Below are positions 1 through 7,931 of a stretch of 64,000 nt of DNA, one piece after another. Every line of letters starts with the position of its first letter. Position 1 is the first letter of the stretch. The notes under the pieces were generated by a model. That model saw only the letters and a program-made list of their open reading frames with translations, was not told the origin of the DNA and made no database searches. Both the position numbers and the translations under genes were made by a program. Origin of the DNA: Flavobacterium cheniae (GTDB taxonomy: Bacteria; Bacteroidota; Bacteroidia; Flavobacteriales; Flavobacteriaceae); the NCBI RefSeq assembly GCF_004363695.1, contig NZ_SNZC01000002.1, positions 310,001-374,000 of the forward strand. Direction: 5' to 3'.

Positions 1-22
1 TTGTTTAATTAAAATTTTTAAA

Positions 23-553
23 ATGAAAAAACTTAAATTCTTATTGTTTTCTCTACCATTTATTCTATTTGCCTGTTCCTCAGACGATAGTGATAGCAAC
101 AACAATAACCAGTTTGCAATGACCGCTGAAATTAATGGTGTAACATTTGAAGCAAACAACCCTTATGGAACAAATCTTTATTCATCTACAAATATATGGG
201 ATTATTTTCCATTAGAAGACTTTGTAATGTTACAAGGAAGACAAGGAGGTTTATTAGGAAATCCTGAAATTAATATTTGGTTAAAAAGAACCGATATGGC
301 TGTAGGAACTTATGGTTTTAGATCAGAAACTTATGACACACAACCATCTCATTTCATTGACTTAATTGATAATAGCAATGAAGAAATGGAAGAAACAATT
401 GGAGGAACTATAACAATTACAGAAGTAAATACTTCTTCAAAAATTGTTAAAGGTACATTTCAATTTACAGCTTCTGATAATGTAGAAAATCCAGTTCCTG
501 TAGTTAACAAGACTGTGACAAATGGTACATTTAGATACCAATATGAAGATTAA
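23..553 (+). CDS. DUF6252-like lipoprotein
   Basis: A 176-residue secreted lipoprotein of unknown function. The N-terminus is a lipoprotein signal peptide with lipobox LFAC (C18), followed by an Asp/Ser/Asn-rich linker that often marks surface-exposed lipoproteins in this phylum. The mature part has the layout 'ING..F/W', 'GTYGF' and 'GTFQFTA ... GTFRY', which it shares with the proteins at 617-1462 and 13040-13735 in this window, so the three are probably paralogues of one beta-rich family (I recall DUF6252; not verified). The family assignment is inference from these patterns. A strong terminator follows at 561-600. Confidence 0.85.
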   Translation: MKKLKFLLFSLPFILFACSSDDSDSNNNNQFAMTAEINGVTFEANNPYGTNLYSSTNIWDYFPLEDFVMLQGRQGGLLGNPEINIWLKRTDMAVGTYGFRSETYDTQPSHFIDLIDNSNEEMEETIGGTITITEVNTSSKIVKGTFQFTASDNVENPVPVVNKTVTNGTFRYQYED

Positions 554-560
554 ATATTAA

Positions 561-600
561 TAACAAAAGCCAGTGAAAAATCCTGGCTTTTGTTATTTTT
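561..600 (+). terminator. Rho-independent terminator between convergent lipoprotein genes
   Basis: A perfect 13-bp stem (561-573 with 583-595) and a 9-nt loop are followed by TTTTT on the plus strand. It lies between the convergent genes ending at 553 and 617 and may serve both. Confidence 0.85.
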
Positions 601-616
601 AAAAATAGGTTAAAGA

Positions 617-1462
617 TTAATATGATTCTTTAAAAACTCCCTGTGTAACGTTAATAATAGCACCTGAAGTAGGATGCGTAGCAGTTAAACTAAAAGTTCC
701 TTTTACATAATAATTTGTACATTCTGTAAAATTTACTGATCCAGACACATTATAGTTTATTATTTCATGAGTATTTACATCATATTCATAAAAGCGAATT
801 CCTCTAATAGCAGTATTATTTGAAAATGAATAATTCCCTACAATAGGGTTTCCTGATTCATAAACAATATCAAAGAAATATTTCCCACTACTTAAAACGT
901 GTAATTCAGTAACAGTATTATCATCAGATGTATCAAAACTCATTCCATCCCAATCGTTCCCATTTATTTTGGCTGTTGTTCCAAATCCTGCCAGTAATGT
1001 ATCTTGATTAGTAAATTCAACATTAAAAGAACCTGATACAGTTGAAAAATCAGAAGTATGATCATATTCATTATCATACACTTTTCCGCTGAAATTAACT
1101 GACACACGTCTTGTATTTGCATCGTAACTCACTAAATCAAAATTGAACGTATTTTCATTATAATATTCAAAAGTTGATTTTGGACCAAAAGGATTCTCAG
1201 AATCTATTGAAAAAACAAAAGCATCATATAAACTTCCTGCTGTACTAAATTTAAAGTCAATAGATTTTCCATTTGAACCATAGCCTGCAACTTCCATCCA
1301 ATTGTCAAATCTGTAAGCTTGAACAGACGTTACGTTTATAGTTTCGCCATCAATAATTAAAGTAAAACCTTCAGGAACTGAACTAGAAGAACTTTCATCT
1401 GATGAACACGAAAAAAACATTGGCATTATTGCCAAGAATAAAAAAAAATTAAAAAATTTCAT
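617..1462 (-). CDS. DUF6252-like lipoprotein, two-domain
   Basis: A 281-residue lipoprotein with lipobox FFSC (C19) and a Ser-rich linker. It appears to hold two copies of the beta-rich unit that occurs once in the convergent neighbour at 23-553. The first runs from about residue 30 to 150 and ends in a 'GSFNVEFTN' strand; the second, from about 160 to 281, starts at 'AKINGNDWDG' and ends 'GTFSLTATHPTSG ... GVFKE'. It is monocistronic and convergent with its paralogue, which suggests local duplication followed by divergence. No enzymatic motif is visible, and the function is unknown. Confidence 0.85.
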   Translation of the reverse strand: MKFFNFFLFLAIMPMFFSCSSDESSSSSVPEGFTLIIDGETINVTSVQAYRFDNWMEVAGYGSNGKSIDFKFSTAGSLYDAFVFSIDSENPFGPKSTFEYYNENTFNFDLVSYDANTRRVSVNFSGKVYDNEYDHTSDFSTVSGSFNVEFTNQDTLLAGFGTTAKINGNDWDGMSFDTSDDNTVTELHVLSSGKYFFDIVYESGNPIVGNYSFSNNTAIRGIRFYEYDVNTHEIINYNVSGSVNFTECTNYYVKGTFSLTATHPTSGAIINVTQGVFKESY

Positions 1463-1528
1463 TTGATATAAATTTTAGTTGATATCCAAATTTAAAATAA
1501 TTTAATATTTATAATATATTTTTTACAA

Positions 1529-2083
1529 TTATTTTTTTACTCTATCTTCATTATTCTTCACAAAAGCATCCCAACCCGAATAACTTTTTTCACCAACCAC
1601 TTTTCCAGAATTGAAAAAATGACAAACTGCAGCTGCCAAACCATCGGTAGAATCGAGGTTTTTTGGTAATTCTTTCAACCCTAATAATTGTTGGAGCATT
1701 TTAGCTACTTGTTCTTTACTGGCGTTTCCGTTACCGGTGATGGCCATTTTAATTTTTTTAGGTTCGTATTCTGTAATGGGAATATCTCTTGAAAGTCCGG
1801 CTGCCATGGCAACGCCTTGCGCTCTTCCTAATTTCAGCATCGATTGCACGTTTTTCCCAAAGAAAGGTGCTTCAATAGCAATTTCATCTGGATTATGCGT
1901 GTCGATTAATTCTATGGTACGTTCAAAAATGACTTTTAATTTCTGATAATGGTTATCGTATTTGGACAAAATAAGTTCGTTCAACTGCAGAAATTCCATT
2001 TTCTTGTTGACTACTTTGATTAATCCAAAACCCATAATCGTCGTTCCTGGGTCAATTCCTAATATGATGCGTTCGTTTGCCAA
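1529..2083 (-). CDS. ruvC: Crossover junction endodeoxyribonuclease RuvC
   Basis: Holliday-junction resolvase that nicks four-way junctions together with RuvAB. It is 184 residues, normal for the family. The RNase-H-fold acidic residues are in place: D11 in GIDPGTT, E71 in AIEAPFF, and D145/D148 in [10 protein letters not shown]. The reading frame begins at a TTG codon at 2083, with no in-frame ATG before it, so TTG is the likely start. A candidate -7 element (CAAAGCTA on the plus strand, 2132-2139) lies inside the divergent membrane-protein gene, so the two promoters probably overlap. Confidence 0.96.
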   Translation of the reverse strand: MANERIILGIDPGTTIMGFGLIKVVNKKMEFLQLNELILSKYDNHYQKLKVIFERTIELIDTHNPDEIAIEAPFFGKNVQSMLKLGRAQGVAMAAGLSRDIPITEYEPKKIKMAITGNGNASKEQVAKMLQQLLGLKELPKNLDSTDGLAAAVCHFFNSGKVVGEKSYSGWDAFVKNNEDRVKK

Positions 2084-2109
2084 TTTTAGTGTAAAGTTTC
2101 GTTTCTTTG
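2077..2109 (+). promoter_or_regulatory. Candidate promoter for flippase-like gene
   Basis: TTG (2077-2079), a 22-bp spacer and TTTCTTTG (2102-2109), a 7/8 match to the Bacteroidota -7 element TAnnTTTG. The element ends five bases before the ATG at 2115, so the transcript may be leaderless. Confidence 0.4.
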
Positions 2110-2114
2110 TACCA

Positions 2115-3041
2115 ATGATTACAATTCCTCACAAAGCTAAGCAATTCCTTGTTTTTACCATCAAACTTTTGATTGTAATTGGTGCGTTTTATTTTATTTA
2201 CGACCAAATTGCTGGAAATTCGAAATTAGAATGGAGTAAATTCCAAACTTTAGTTTTAGAAAAAACTTCCGTTTTGACCATCATTTTCATTTTATTGTTT
2301 AGTGTTGCGAATCGCTATTTCGAAATTTTAAAATGGCAGAATTTGGTTGCTTTTATCAAACCAATTTCGGTTGGAGAGGCAAGTAAACAAGTTTTAGGCG
2401 CCTTAACAGCTGGTATTTTTACACCAAATGGTTTAGGAGAATATGCTGGAAAAGCGATGTTTTTCAAAAAAGAACAAACTAAAAAAGTGGTGTTTTTAAA
2501 CTTGATTTGCAACGGAATCCAAATGATTTTGACCATTATTTTCGGAACAATTGGATTAATTTTAATTGGATATTGGAAATGGGCTTTAGCGATTATTGGA
2601 ATTGCAATTGTATTATTTTTTGCTTCTATTCTTTCAAAAAACATCACCATAAAAGGGTATTCGATTCAAAAATTACTTCATAAAATAAACGAAATCCCAA
2701 AAAAGATTCACCGAAAAAATATTTTGCTTGGCGTTTGTCGTTACTTGGTTTTTTCGCATCAATATTATGTTTTGTTTTTAGTTTTTGATGTAGATTTACC
2801 TTATCTGACTTTGATTAGTTCAATTGCTGCTGTTTACTTTTTAGCTTCTTCGTTACCAAGTTTCCAATTTTTAGATTTTGCAGTAAAAGGAAGTGTAGCT
2901 ATGTTTTTCTTTGGAAAATACGGAGTTAACGAATGGATTGTGATATTCATTAGTACCTTGATGTGGTTTTTAAACGTAGTTTTACCCGTAGTAATTGGAA
3001 GTTATTACGTAATGCGATTTAAGTTGAATACTTCAAAATAG
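2115..3041 (+). CDS. Flippase-like membrane protein (LPG-synthase TM / UPF0104 family)
   Basis: A polytopic inner-membrane protein of about 308 residues with several hydrophobic helices, resembling the lysylphosphatidylglycerol-synthase transmembrane domain (flippase-like, UPF0104/AglD group). The open frame extends back to 1962, but that part is antisense to ruvC. I chose the ATG at 2115 because it follows a -7-like element and directly precedes the first hydrophobic helix. The next gene, a membrane-linked GT2 glycosyltransferase, begins 9 bases after its stop, so the two probably form an operon that makes or moves a lipid-linked sugar. No soluble synthase domain is present. The substrate cannot be read from sequence. 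Confidence 0.8.
   Translation: MITIPHKAKQFLVFTIKLLIVIGAFYFIYDQIAGNSKLEWSKFQTLVLEKTSVLTIIFILLFSVANRYFEILKWQNLVAFIKPISVGEASKQVLGALTAGIFTPNGLGEYAGKAMFFKKEQTKKVVFLNLICNGIQMILTIIFGTIGLILIGYWKWALAIIGIAIVLFFASILSKNITIKGYSIQKLLHKINEIPKKIHRKNILLGVCRYLVFSHQYYVLFLVFDVDLPYLTLISSIAAVYFLASSLPSFQFLDFAVKGSVAMFFFGKYGVNEWIVIFISTLMWFLNVVLPVVIGSYYVMRFKLNTSK
2132..2164 (-). promoter_or_regulatory. Candidate ruvC promoter
   Basis: CAAAGCTA at 2132-2139 is the exact complement of a TAnnTTTG -7 element. CAA at 2162-2164 would be the TTG of the -33 element after 22 bp. The promoter lies inside the start of the divergent gene. Confidence 0.4.
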
Positions 3042-3050
3042 ATTATTCGT

Positions 3051-4154
3051 ATGTTGGAATTAATTCTCGGAACCGTTTTTCTAATTTACATCCTATTCAT
3101 CGGGCAACTGATTTATGGATTTAATCGAATGAGACGTTTTTCGAAAACAAAATTCACTCCAAAAACATCTTTTACCATTGTAGTTCCATTTCGAAATGAA
3201 AAAGAGAATCTTCCGAATTTATTGCATTCGATTGCGCTATTGAATTATCCGAAGGAATTAGTGGAAGTGATTTTAGTGGATGATGATTCTGATGACGAAT
3301 TTAGAATTCAGAATTTAGAATTTAGAATTCAAATGATAAAGAATGTTCGTAAATCAAATTCACCTAAAAAAGATGCGATTGAAACCGCGATTCAAATAGC
3401 TAAACACGATTGGATTATTACTACTGATGCCGATTGTTTGGTTCAGAAAGATTGGTTGACGATTTATGATCAATATATTCAGAAAAATGAAGTTGAAATG
3501 GTAGCTTCTGGCGTTTGTTATGTTCCAAAAAATGGTTTTTTATCCGCCTTTCAGAATTTAGATTTCTTGAGTTTACAAGGTGCTACGATTGGAAGTTTTG
3601 GAATCAACCAACCTTTTATGTGTAATGGCGCTAATTTTGCCTATTCAAAATCATTCTTCAAGGAATTAAACGGTTTTCAAGGAAATGAAACCATTGCCAG
3701 TGGTGACGATGTTTTTCTACTTCAAAAAGCCGTTTCATTTGCTCCGAAGAAAGTTGGGTTTTTATTGGCTAAAGAAAGTATTGTTGCCACAAAACCAGTT
3801 GCAACTTGGTCTGAATTGTTTCAGCAACGGGTGCGCTGGGCTTCGAAAAGCACGGGTTATTCTTCAGTTTATGGAAAGCTGTTAGCGCTTGTGGTTTTTG
3901 GCGGGAATTTGGCTTGGATAGTGAGTTTTCTACTTTGGTTGGTAGGTTTATTGGACCAAAACATTTTTATGCTTTTTGTTGCTTTAAAATTTCTAATTGA
4001 TTTTATCTTGATTTACAAAACCGCTAATTTCTTCGAATCGAAATTACAATATGTGTTCGCGAGTAGTTTGTTGTATCCGTTTTTTAGTGTTTCGGTGGCG
4101 GTGTATTCTTTGTTTGGGAAATACTCTTGGAAAGGAAGAAATTTCAAGAAATAA
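3051..4154 (+). CDS. Membrane-associated family 2 glycosyltransferase
   Basis: A 367-residue GT2 inverting glycosyltransferase. An N-terminal membrane helix (about 1-25) precedes the GT-A domain: VVPFRNEKENL nucleotide-binding strand, VDDDSDDE near residue 77, TTDADC (D126/D128) metal-binding motif, and QQRVRW of the Q/RxxRW acceptor motif. Two or three C-terminal helices complete a cellulose-synthase-like membrane layout. It is probably translated with the upstream flippase-like gene. Residues 83-93 are encoded by five tandem copies of the heptamer GAATTYA (3297-3331). Because 7 is not a multiple of 3, gain or loss of one unit would shift the frame, so the gene could be phase-variable. The present copy is intact. 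Confidence 0.9.
   Translation: MLELILGTVFLIYILFIGQLIYGFNRMRRFSKTKFTPKTSFTIVVPFRNEKENLPNLLHSIALLNYPKELVEVILVDDDSDDEFRIQNLEFRIQMIKNVRKSNSPKKDAIETAIQIAKHDWIITTDADCLVQKDWLTIYDQYIQKNEVEMVASGVCYVPKNGFLSAFQNLDFLSLQGATIGSFGINQPFMCNGANFAYSKSFFKELNGFQGNETIASGDDVFLLQKAVSFAPKKVGFLLAKESIVATKPVATWSELFQQRVRWASKSTGYSSVYGKLLALVVFGGNLAWIVSFLLWLVGLLDQNIFMLFVALKFLIDFILIYKTANFFESKLQYVFASSLLYPFFSVSVAVYSLFGKYSWKGRNFKK
3297..3331 (+). repeat. Five tandem 7-bp units (GAATTYA) inside the GT2 gene
   Basis: Consecutive units GAATTTA, GAATTCA, GAATTTA, GAATTTA and GAATTCA span 35 bp and encode a repetitive FRIQ-type stretch just after the VDDDSDDE motif. A related 7-bp array lies after ftsX at 61778-61808. Confidence 0.9.
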
Positions 4155-4324
4155 TTTTAAATACGAATTTCACGAATTAGCACGAACTATTTTAACATAT
4201 AAGTCATGTAAGTTTTTTGAAATGGATATTTTTTGCGAATTAAGTTCATTTAAGATTTTAAAAATTAATGTAATTCCTTAAATCTGTGTTCCCTACTTGA
4301 ACTTGTACTTGATTTTGCCCTTGC
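4155..4324. repeat. Degenerate repeat-like intergenic segment
   Basis: This 170-bp gap has no credible gene. Near 4161-4188 it has three loose tandem copies of a unit like ACGAATTN. Its far end (about 4266-4292) is a rough inverted match to that start. This resembles decayed short dispersed elements common between Flavobacterium genes. The assignment rests on internal structure only. Confidence 0.35.
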
Positions 4325-4810
4325 TTATTTCTCCATTTTTATAATCACTGGAAGTACAAATTGCGTTTTTACTTTCACGCCTCTTTTAATCGCCGGTTCT
4401 ACCTTTGGAAAATCGGATAATCTTGAAGTTAGAATGCTATCGATTTTTGTTTTGTCTGCTAAAGCGATGCTATCGTTTGGATATTGGGTTTCGAATTGTA
4501 AACTCGAATCGGGATTTACGGTAATTTTCACGTTGATAGTGTCAATTTCTGGATATTCAAAACGCAAAGTATCAATTCCTATTCGTTCTTGTATGGTTTG
4601 CGCCATATAATCGAAGAAACATTGCCTTTTTATTTCCGCATCTTTTATCGTATCACATTGCAAAACCGATGGAAATTCATCCACTTCATCCCAATTGATT
4701 TTTTTCAATTCTTGTTCTAACAATTCTTGCTCATCAGGAACTTGTTTTTCGAAGTACTGGCAAGATTGAATAGCTAAAAGCAAAAAAAGCAGTTGAATTA
4801 TCTTTTTCAT
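4325..4810 (-). CDS. Lipoprotein with degenerate TonB C-terminal-like domain
   Basis: A 161-residue lipoprotein (signal peptide, lipobox IQSC at about residue 17). The C-terminal half follows the strand-helix pattern of the TonB C-terminal domain: 'VKITVNPDSSLQF', an Asp/Ile helix, 'FPKVEPAIKRGVKVKTQFVLPVIIKMEK'. The last line closely parallels the end of the upstream gene (AIPIMFQMEE). It starts one base after that gene's stop, so the two are co-translated and probably arose by duplication. A lipid anchor is unusual for an energy-transducing TonB, which spans the inner membrane, so this is more likely a periplasmic or outer-membrane relative of unknown role. Confidence 0.75.
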   Translation of the reverse strand: MKKIIQLLFLLLAIQSCQYFEKQVPDEQELLEQELKKINWDEVDEFPSVLQCDTIKDAEIKRQCFFDYMAQTIQERIGIDTLRFEYPEIDTINVKITVNPDSSLQFETQYPNDSIALADKTKIDSILTSRLSDFPKVEPAIKRGVKVKTQFVLPVIIKMEK

Positions 4811-4811
4811 A

Positions 4812-5426
4812 TTATTCTTCCATCTGAAACATTATAGGAATCGCATAGGAAATATTAATCGGTTTTCCATCACAATTAGCAGGAATGGCTGTTGGTAACG
4901 ATTTAATAATTCGAGCTGCCTCTTCTTCTAAAATTAGACCATTTTTTGGACCAACAGCATCATTAATTTGCGGATTTCCTTCTTTATCAATAATAAAATA
5001 CACTAAAACTCTTCCTTGTATTTCGTGATCCATTGCAAATTCGGGATATCTAAACTTTTTATAAATATGCTTTCTTATGTAATCATTAAATGACACTTGT
5101 TCTTCAAGTCCTGTAGTCAGATTTTTTACTTTATAGTAAGGTAATTCTTGAGAAGTACATTTTGTAAAACCTAAATCATCTTTAACAACTGTAGTTGTAA
5201 CTTTAGATTTCTCAATAGAATCAGCTTGCTTTTTTTGTTGTTTGGCAATTTTACTCTCCTCAACACGAACCAAATAAGCATCCCATTCTTTCTTTTTTTG
5301 TTCGTCAGACTCTTTTTTAATTCTTGCCAATTCTTTTAAACGATCTTGGGTTGACATGTTTTTGTCTTGAGCAACCGCTAGATTAACAAACAGAAAAGAA
5401 ATAAAAAGTAAAAAAACAAATCTCAT
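4812..5426 (-). CDS. TonB-family C-terminal domain protein
   Basis: A 204-residue protein with a cleavable-looking signal peptide (ending near AVAQD), a Lys/Glu-rich coiled region (about 25-75) and a TonB C-terminal domain from about residue 110. Recognisable parts are YIRKHIYKKFRYPEFAMD, the strand GRVLVYFIIDKEGNP, and a closing IPIMFQMEE. True TonB keeps an uncleaved N-terminal anchor and a Pro-rich spacer. Here the N-terminus looks like an export signal and the spacer is charged rather than Pro-rich, so transfer of energy from ExbBD is doubtful. It is the first gene of a two-gene unit with the related lipoprotein downstream. Confidence 0.85.
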   Translation of the reverse strand: MRFVFLLFISFLFVNLAVAQDKNMSTQDRLKELARIKKESDEQKKKEWDAYLVRVEESKIAKQQKKQADSIEKSKVTTTVVKDDLGFTKCTSQELPYYKVKNLTTGLEEQVSFNDYIRKHIYKKFRYPEFAMDHEIQGRVLVYFIIDKEGNPQINDAVGPKNGLILEEEAARIIKSLPTAIPANCDGKPINISYAIPIMFQMEE

Positions 5427-5491
5427 AGAATCAAATAATTAAAAAAGTATGAAACAAAGTTATAAATTTGTTAGACAATAACTAAAATCTT

Positions 5492-5989
5492 ATGGAATAC
5501 TTTTTACTGATTCTGGGTTTACTTTTAATGATAGTTGGAATTATTGGCAGTTTACTTCCTGCTTTACCGGGACCACCTATTAGTTGGGTTGGGATTTTAT
5601 TGCTTTATTTTTGTCCTGGAATGGAAACCAATTATTGGTTGCTGGGTATTACTTTAGTAATTGCGGTTGTAATTGGCATTTTAGATTATGTGATTCCTGC
5701 AAAAGGGACAAAGTATTTTGGCGGAAGTAAATACGGAATTTGGGGAACGAATATAGGTTTGGTTGTTGGCTTATTCTTTCCTCCGTTTGGATTTTTGATT
5801 GGACCGTTCTTAGGTGCTTTAATAGGCGAACTTATTTACAACTCAAACGAAGGAAAGCGTGCTTTTAAAGCTGCTACTGGTTCGTTCTTAGGTTTCTTAG
5901 CGGGAACGTTTATTAAGTTCTTAGTGAGTTTGCTTTTCTTAGGAGTATTCTTTGTTGTGGTTTGGCAGAATAGTGAAGTTTGGTTTTGA
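5492..5989 (+). CDS. DUF456 family membrane protein
   Basis: A 165-residue integral membrane protein with four to five hydrophobic helices. The DUF456 pattern is clear: GLLLMIVGIIGSLLPALPGPPISWVG at the start, a Gly-rich middle (KYGIWGTNIGLVVGLFFPPFG) and 'GAFLGALIGE'-like small-residue helices. The function of the family is unknown. It is monocistronic and diverges from the TonB-like gene at 5426. Confidence 0.85.
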   Translation: MEYFLLILGLLLMIVGIIGSLLPALPGPPISWVGILLLYFCPGMETNYWLLGITLVIAVVIGILDYVIPAKGTKYFGGSKYGIWGTNIGLVVGLFFPPFGFLIGPFLGALIGELIYNSNEGKRAFKAATGSFLGFLAGTFIKFLVSLLFLGVFFVVVWQNSEVWF

Positions 5990-5996
5990 TAATTTT

Positions 5997-6479
5997 TTAA
6001 TTAAGAGCTTGAGCTCTTTTAACTAGTCTTTTGTTTTTTCTTATCTTACTCTTATCCATGGAAATTAATAGTATTTCTCCTAATCCAAAATCGAAATAAT
6101 AATTTTCTTTTCCAGATATATAAATATCCTCACCATATAACTTAATCACTTTATTTTTTCCTTTTTTTGAATAATAATTTATATCAAAATAATTGACCTT
6201 ATCTAAGTAGTCAATTTCAGGGAAACTAATTAAATGACGTCCAGCTTCAAGAAAATAAATATTATTTTTAGTGTCCAAATTTTGTTTAAAAATAATATCT
6301 CCTTCTAAATCTAATATTTTTATTGAATCCGTATTTTTATTAAAAGCTATCAATCTAACCTTATTAATTAATATTTCATTTTCATAAAAATATATTTTTA
6401 ATGAATCCGAAATATTTTGGGAATAGCAATTTGAATTAACCAACAAAATAAATACAAGACATTTCAAAAAATTCATCAT
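5997..6479 (-). CDS. Secreted hypothetical protein
   Basis: A 160-residue protein with a signal peptide (hydrophobic 4-16, likely cleavage near SYSQ) and no recognised domain. The mature part is rich in Ile, Asn, Lys and Tyr, with alternating beta-like stretches ('KIYFYENEILINKVRLIAF', 'IKILDLEGDIIF'). It may be a small periplasmic or surface beta protein. It converges with the DUF456 gene with only seven bases between stops. I do not recognise the family. Confidence 0.65.
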   Translation of the reverse strand: MMNFLKCLVFILLVNSNCYSQNISDSLKIYFYENEILINKVRLIAFNKNTDSIKILDLEGDIIFKQNLDTKNNIYFLEAGRHLISFPEIDYLDKVNYFDINYYSKKGKNKVIKLYGEDIYISGKENYYFDFGLGEILLISMDKSKIRKNKRLVKRAQALN

Positions 6480-6580
6480 ACTTTATTAAAAATATTAAAC
6501 CTTGCAATTTCAATTATTCTGAGCTTCACAAAGCTACTTAAAAACATACTAAAATGATTCCCAAAAGTATAAAAATCAAA

Positions 6581-6606
6581 AAAGCTCTGCATAAATGCAA
6601 AGCTTT
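6581..6606 (-). terminator. Terminator-like hairpin below tRNA-Asp
   Basis: An 11-bp stem (6581-6591 with 6596-6606, one G-U pair) and a TAAA-type loop are followed on the minus strand by TTTTTTGATTTTTA. It is a second hairpin beyond the tRNA terminator, so it should end a separate transcript. Confidence 0.65.
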
Positions 6607-6675
6607 CCATTGGTCTAACTACTAAACCTTTTGGTACTTTCGTACCTAAACAACACAACTATTTTAAATATTTTA
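6581..6675 (-). ncRNA. Possible small RNA downstream of tRNA-Asp
   Basis: Between the tRNA-Asp terminator and the hairpin at 6581-6606, the minus strand holds a 5-bp hairpin closed by a GAAA tetraloop (6633-6646, GGTAC-GAAA-GTACC) and then the terminator-like stem. A 60-codon frame (6476-6658) covers the region but starts at TTG and shows no protein-like features. I read this as a short structured transcript or a repeat-like element. There is no family match I can name. Confidence 0.35.
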
Positions 6676-6682
6676 AGAGGGC

Positions 6683-6710
6683 AAAAAAGCCTTTCTTTTA
6701 CGAAAGGCTT
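6683..6710 (-). terminator. tRNA-Asp terminator
   Basis: A 9-bp stem (6687-6695 with 6702-6710) is followed by TTTTTT on the minus strand, just past the 3' end of the tRNA. Confidence 0.8.
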
Positions 6711-6719
6711 CCTCTTTAC

Positions 6720-6796
6720 TGGCGGTCTGGACGGGACTCGAACCCGCGACCCCATGCGTGACAGGCATGTATTCTAACCAACTGAACTACCAAACC
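6720..6796 (-). tRNA. tRNA-Asp (GTC)
   Basis: A 77-nt cloverleaf including an encoded CCA. The 7-bp acceptor stem GGTTTGG pairs with CCAGACC (one G-U), the discriminator is G, the anticodon loop is CTGTCAC with GTC for aspartate, and the T arm GCGGGTTCGAGTCCCGT is standard. It is a single tRNA with its own terminator at 6683-6710. Confidence 0.97.
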
Positions 6797-6882
6797 AGTG
6801 CTTGATTGCGAGTGCAAATATACTACGCTTTTTCATTCCTGCAAATATTTTTTATAAAAATATTAAACTTTTTTTATCCCTT

Positions 6883-7809
6883 TTAGCCAAACTTTTGTTT
6901 TTCAACCAAATACGTAGTCATAATTTTTTCGAATTTTTCATCAACAGAAACCGGAACATACTTAATTTGGTACTGCATACAGGTTGTTTCAACTGTTTTG
7001 AAAAATTCTTCTACCTTTTTTTGATACGATTCTTGTGTGTTTTCGGCAAATAAATTAATCTCTTCTCCTGTTTCTACATCGATAAATTTTCTTGGCGTGT
7101 TGTCAAAACTGAAATTTAATTCGGTTTTTTTATCATAGACATGAAAAACTACCACTTTATGTTTGTTGTGTTTTAGATGTTGAAGTGCTTTGAAGATTTT
7201 GTCGTTATCTTCGTTTTGAAACATATCGGTAAACAAAATCACCATAGAACGTCGGTGAATATTTTCGGCGATTTGATGTAAAAAAGTGACTGTATCTGTT
7301 TTTTTGGTTTGATTATTATTTTCTAAAATACCTTCCAGCTTGTTCAAAATCATGCGATGATGACGGTCGCTTCCTTTTTCTGGCGAATAATATTCGTAAG
7401 TATCCGAATAAACACTCAAACCAACAGCGTCACGCTGCTTTTTAAGTAAATTCATTAAAACCGCAGAAGCCAATACCGAAAATCCTATTTTACTCTCATA
7501 AAATGGCTGATTATCCTTCAATTTAGGATAATGCATCGAAGATGAATTATCTAAAATCAAATGGCAACGTAAATTGGTTTCATCTTCGTAACGCTTGGTA
7601 TATAATCTATCGGTTTTGGCGAACAACTTCCAATCGATATGTTTTGTACTTTCTCCTGGATTGTAGATTTTATGTTCGGCAAACTCTGCTGAAAATCCAT
7701 GAAAAGGTGATTTGTGCATACCCGAAATAAATCCTTCGACAATTTGGTTAGCCAAAAGTTCCAAGTGCTCAAAACTGGATATTTTTTCTATTTGCTGTTC
7801 TAAATTCAT
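6883..7809 (-). CDS. DUF58 domain protein (VWA-like)
   Basis: A 308-residue DUF58 protein. The signature region 'SGMHKSPFHGFSAEFAEHKIYNPGESTKHIDWKLFAKTDRLYTKRYEDE' at about 30-80 is typical. After it comes a VWA-like fold with a partial MIDAS, LILDNSSSM. In most genomes DUF58 proteins sit beside MoxR AAA ATPases and VWA or BatA-type proteins and are thought to act with them in protein maturation. No MoxR gene is visible next door, so the gene is isolated here. It is probably cytoplasmic, with no signal peptide or membrane helix. Confidence 0.9.
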   Translation of the reverse strand: MNLEQQIEKISSFEHLELLANQIVEGFISGMHKSPFHGFSAEFAEHKIYNPGESTKHIDWKLFAKTDRLYTKRYEDETNLRCHLILDNSSSMHYPKLKDNQPFYESKIGFSVLASAVLMNLLKKQRDAVGLSVYSDTYEYYSPEKGSDRHHRMILNKLEGILENNNQTKKTDTVTFLHQIAENIHRRSMVILFTDMFQNEDNDKIFKALQHLKHNKHKVVVFHVYDKKTELNFSFDNTPRKFIDVETGEEINLFAENTQESYQKKVEEFFKTVETTCMQYQIKYVPVSVDEKFEKIMTTYLVEKQKFG

Positions 7810-7880
7810 ATTCCCAAAGATAGGAAAAGATTTTAAATTTCAGGCGAAAGGTTATGGGATAAGGGTGAAAGGTTGTGGTT

Positions 7881-7910
7881 AAAAAAAAGGCTCAACTTTC
7901 GTTGAACCTT
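7881..7910 (-). terminator. trxA terminator
   Basis: A 10-bp stem (7887-7896 with 7901-7910, one wobble) and a TTTC loop run into T-rich minus-strand sequence 20 bases past the trxA stop. Confidence 0.75.
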
Positions 7911-7931
7911 TTCCTTTTTCTTTTTCAAATA

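Noticed and set aside
1962..2114. N-terminal extension of the flippase-like protein
   Set aside because: It is antisense to ruvC, and the promoter and first helix favour the ATG at 2115.
6476..6658. 60-codon frame on the minus strand below tRNA-Asp
   Set aside because: It starts at TTG, shows no domain or signal, and covers two hairpins that look like RNA structure.
7842..7880. Two similar GAAAGGTT-type segments before the trxA terminator
   Set aside because: Only two imperfect copies in G-rich sequence; not distinguishable from chance.
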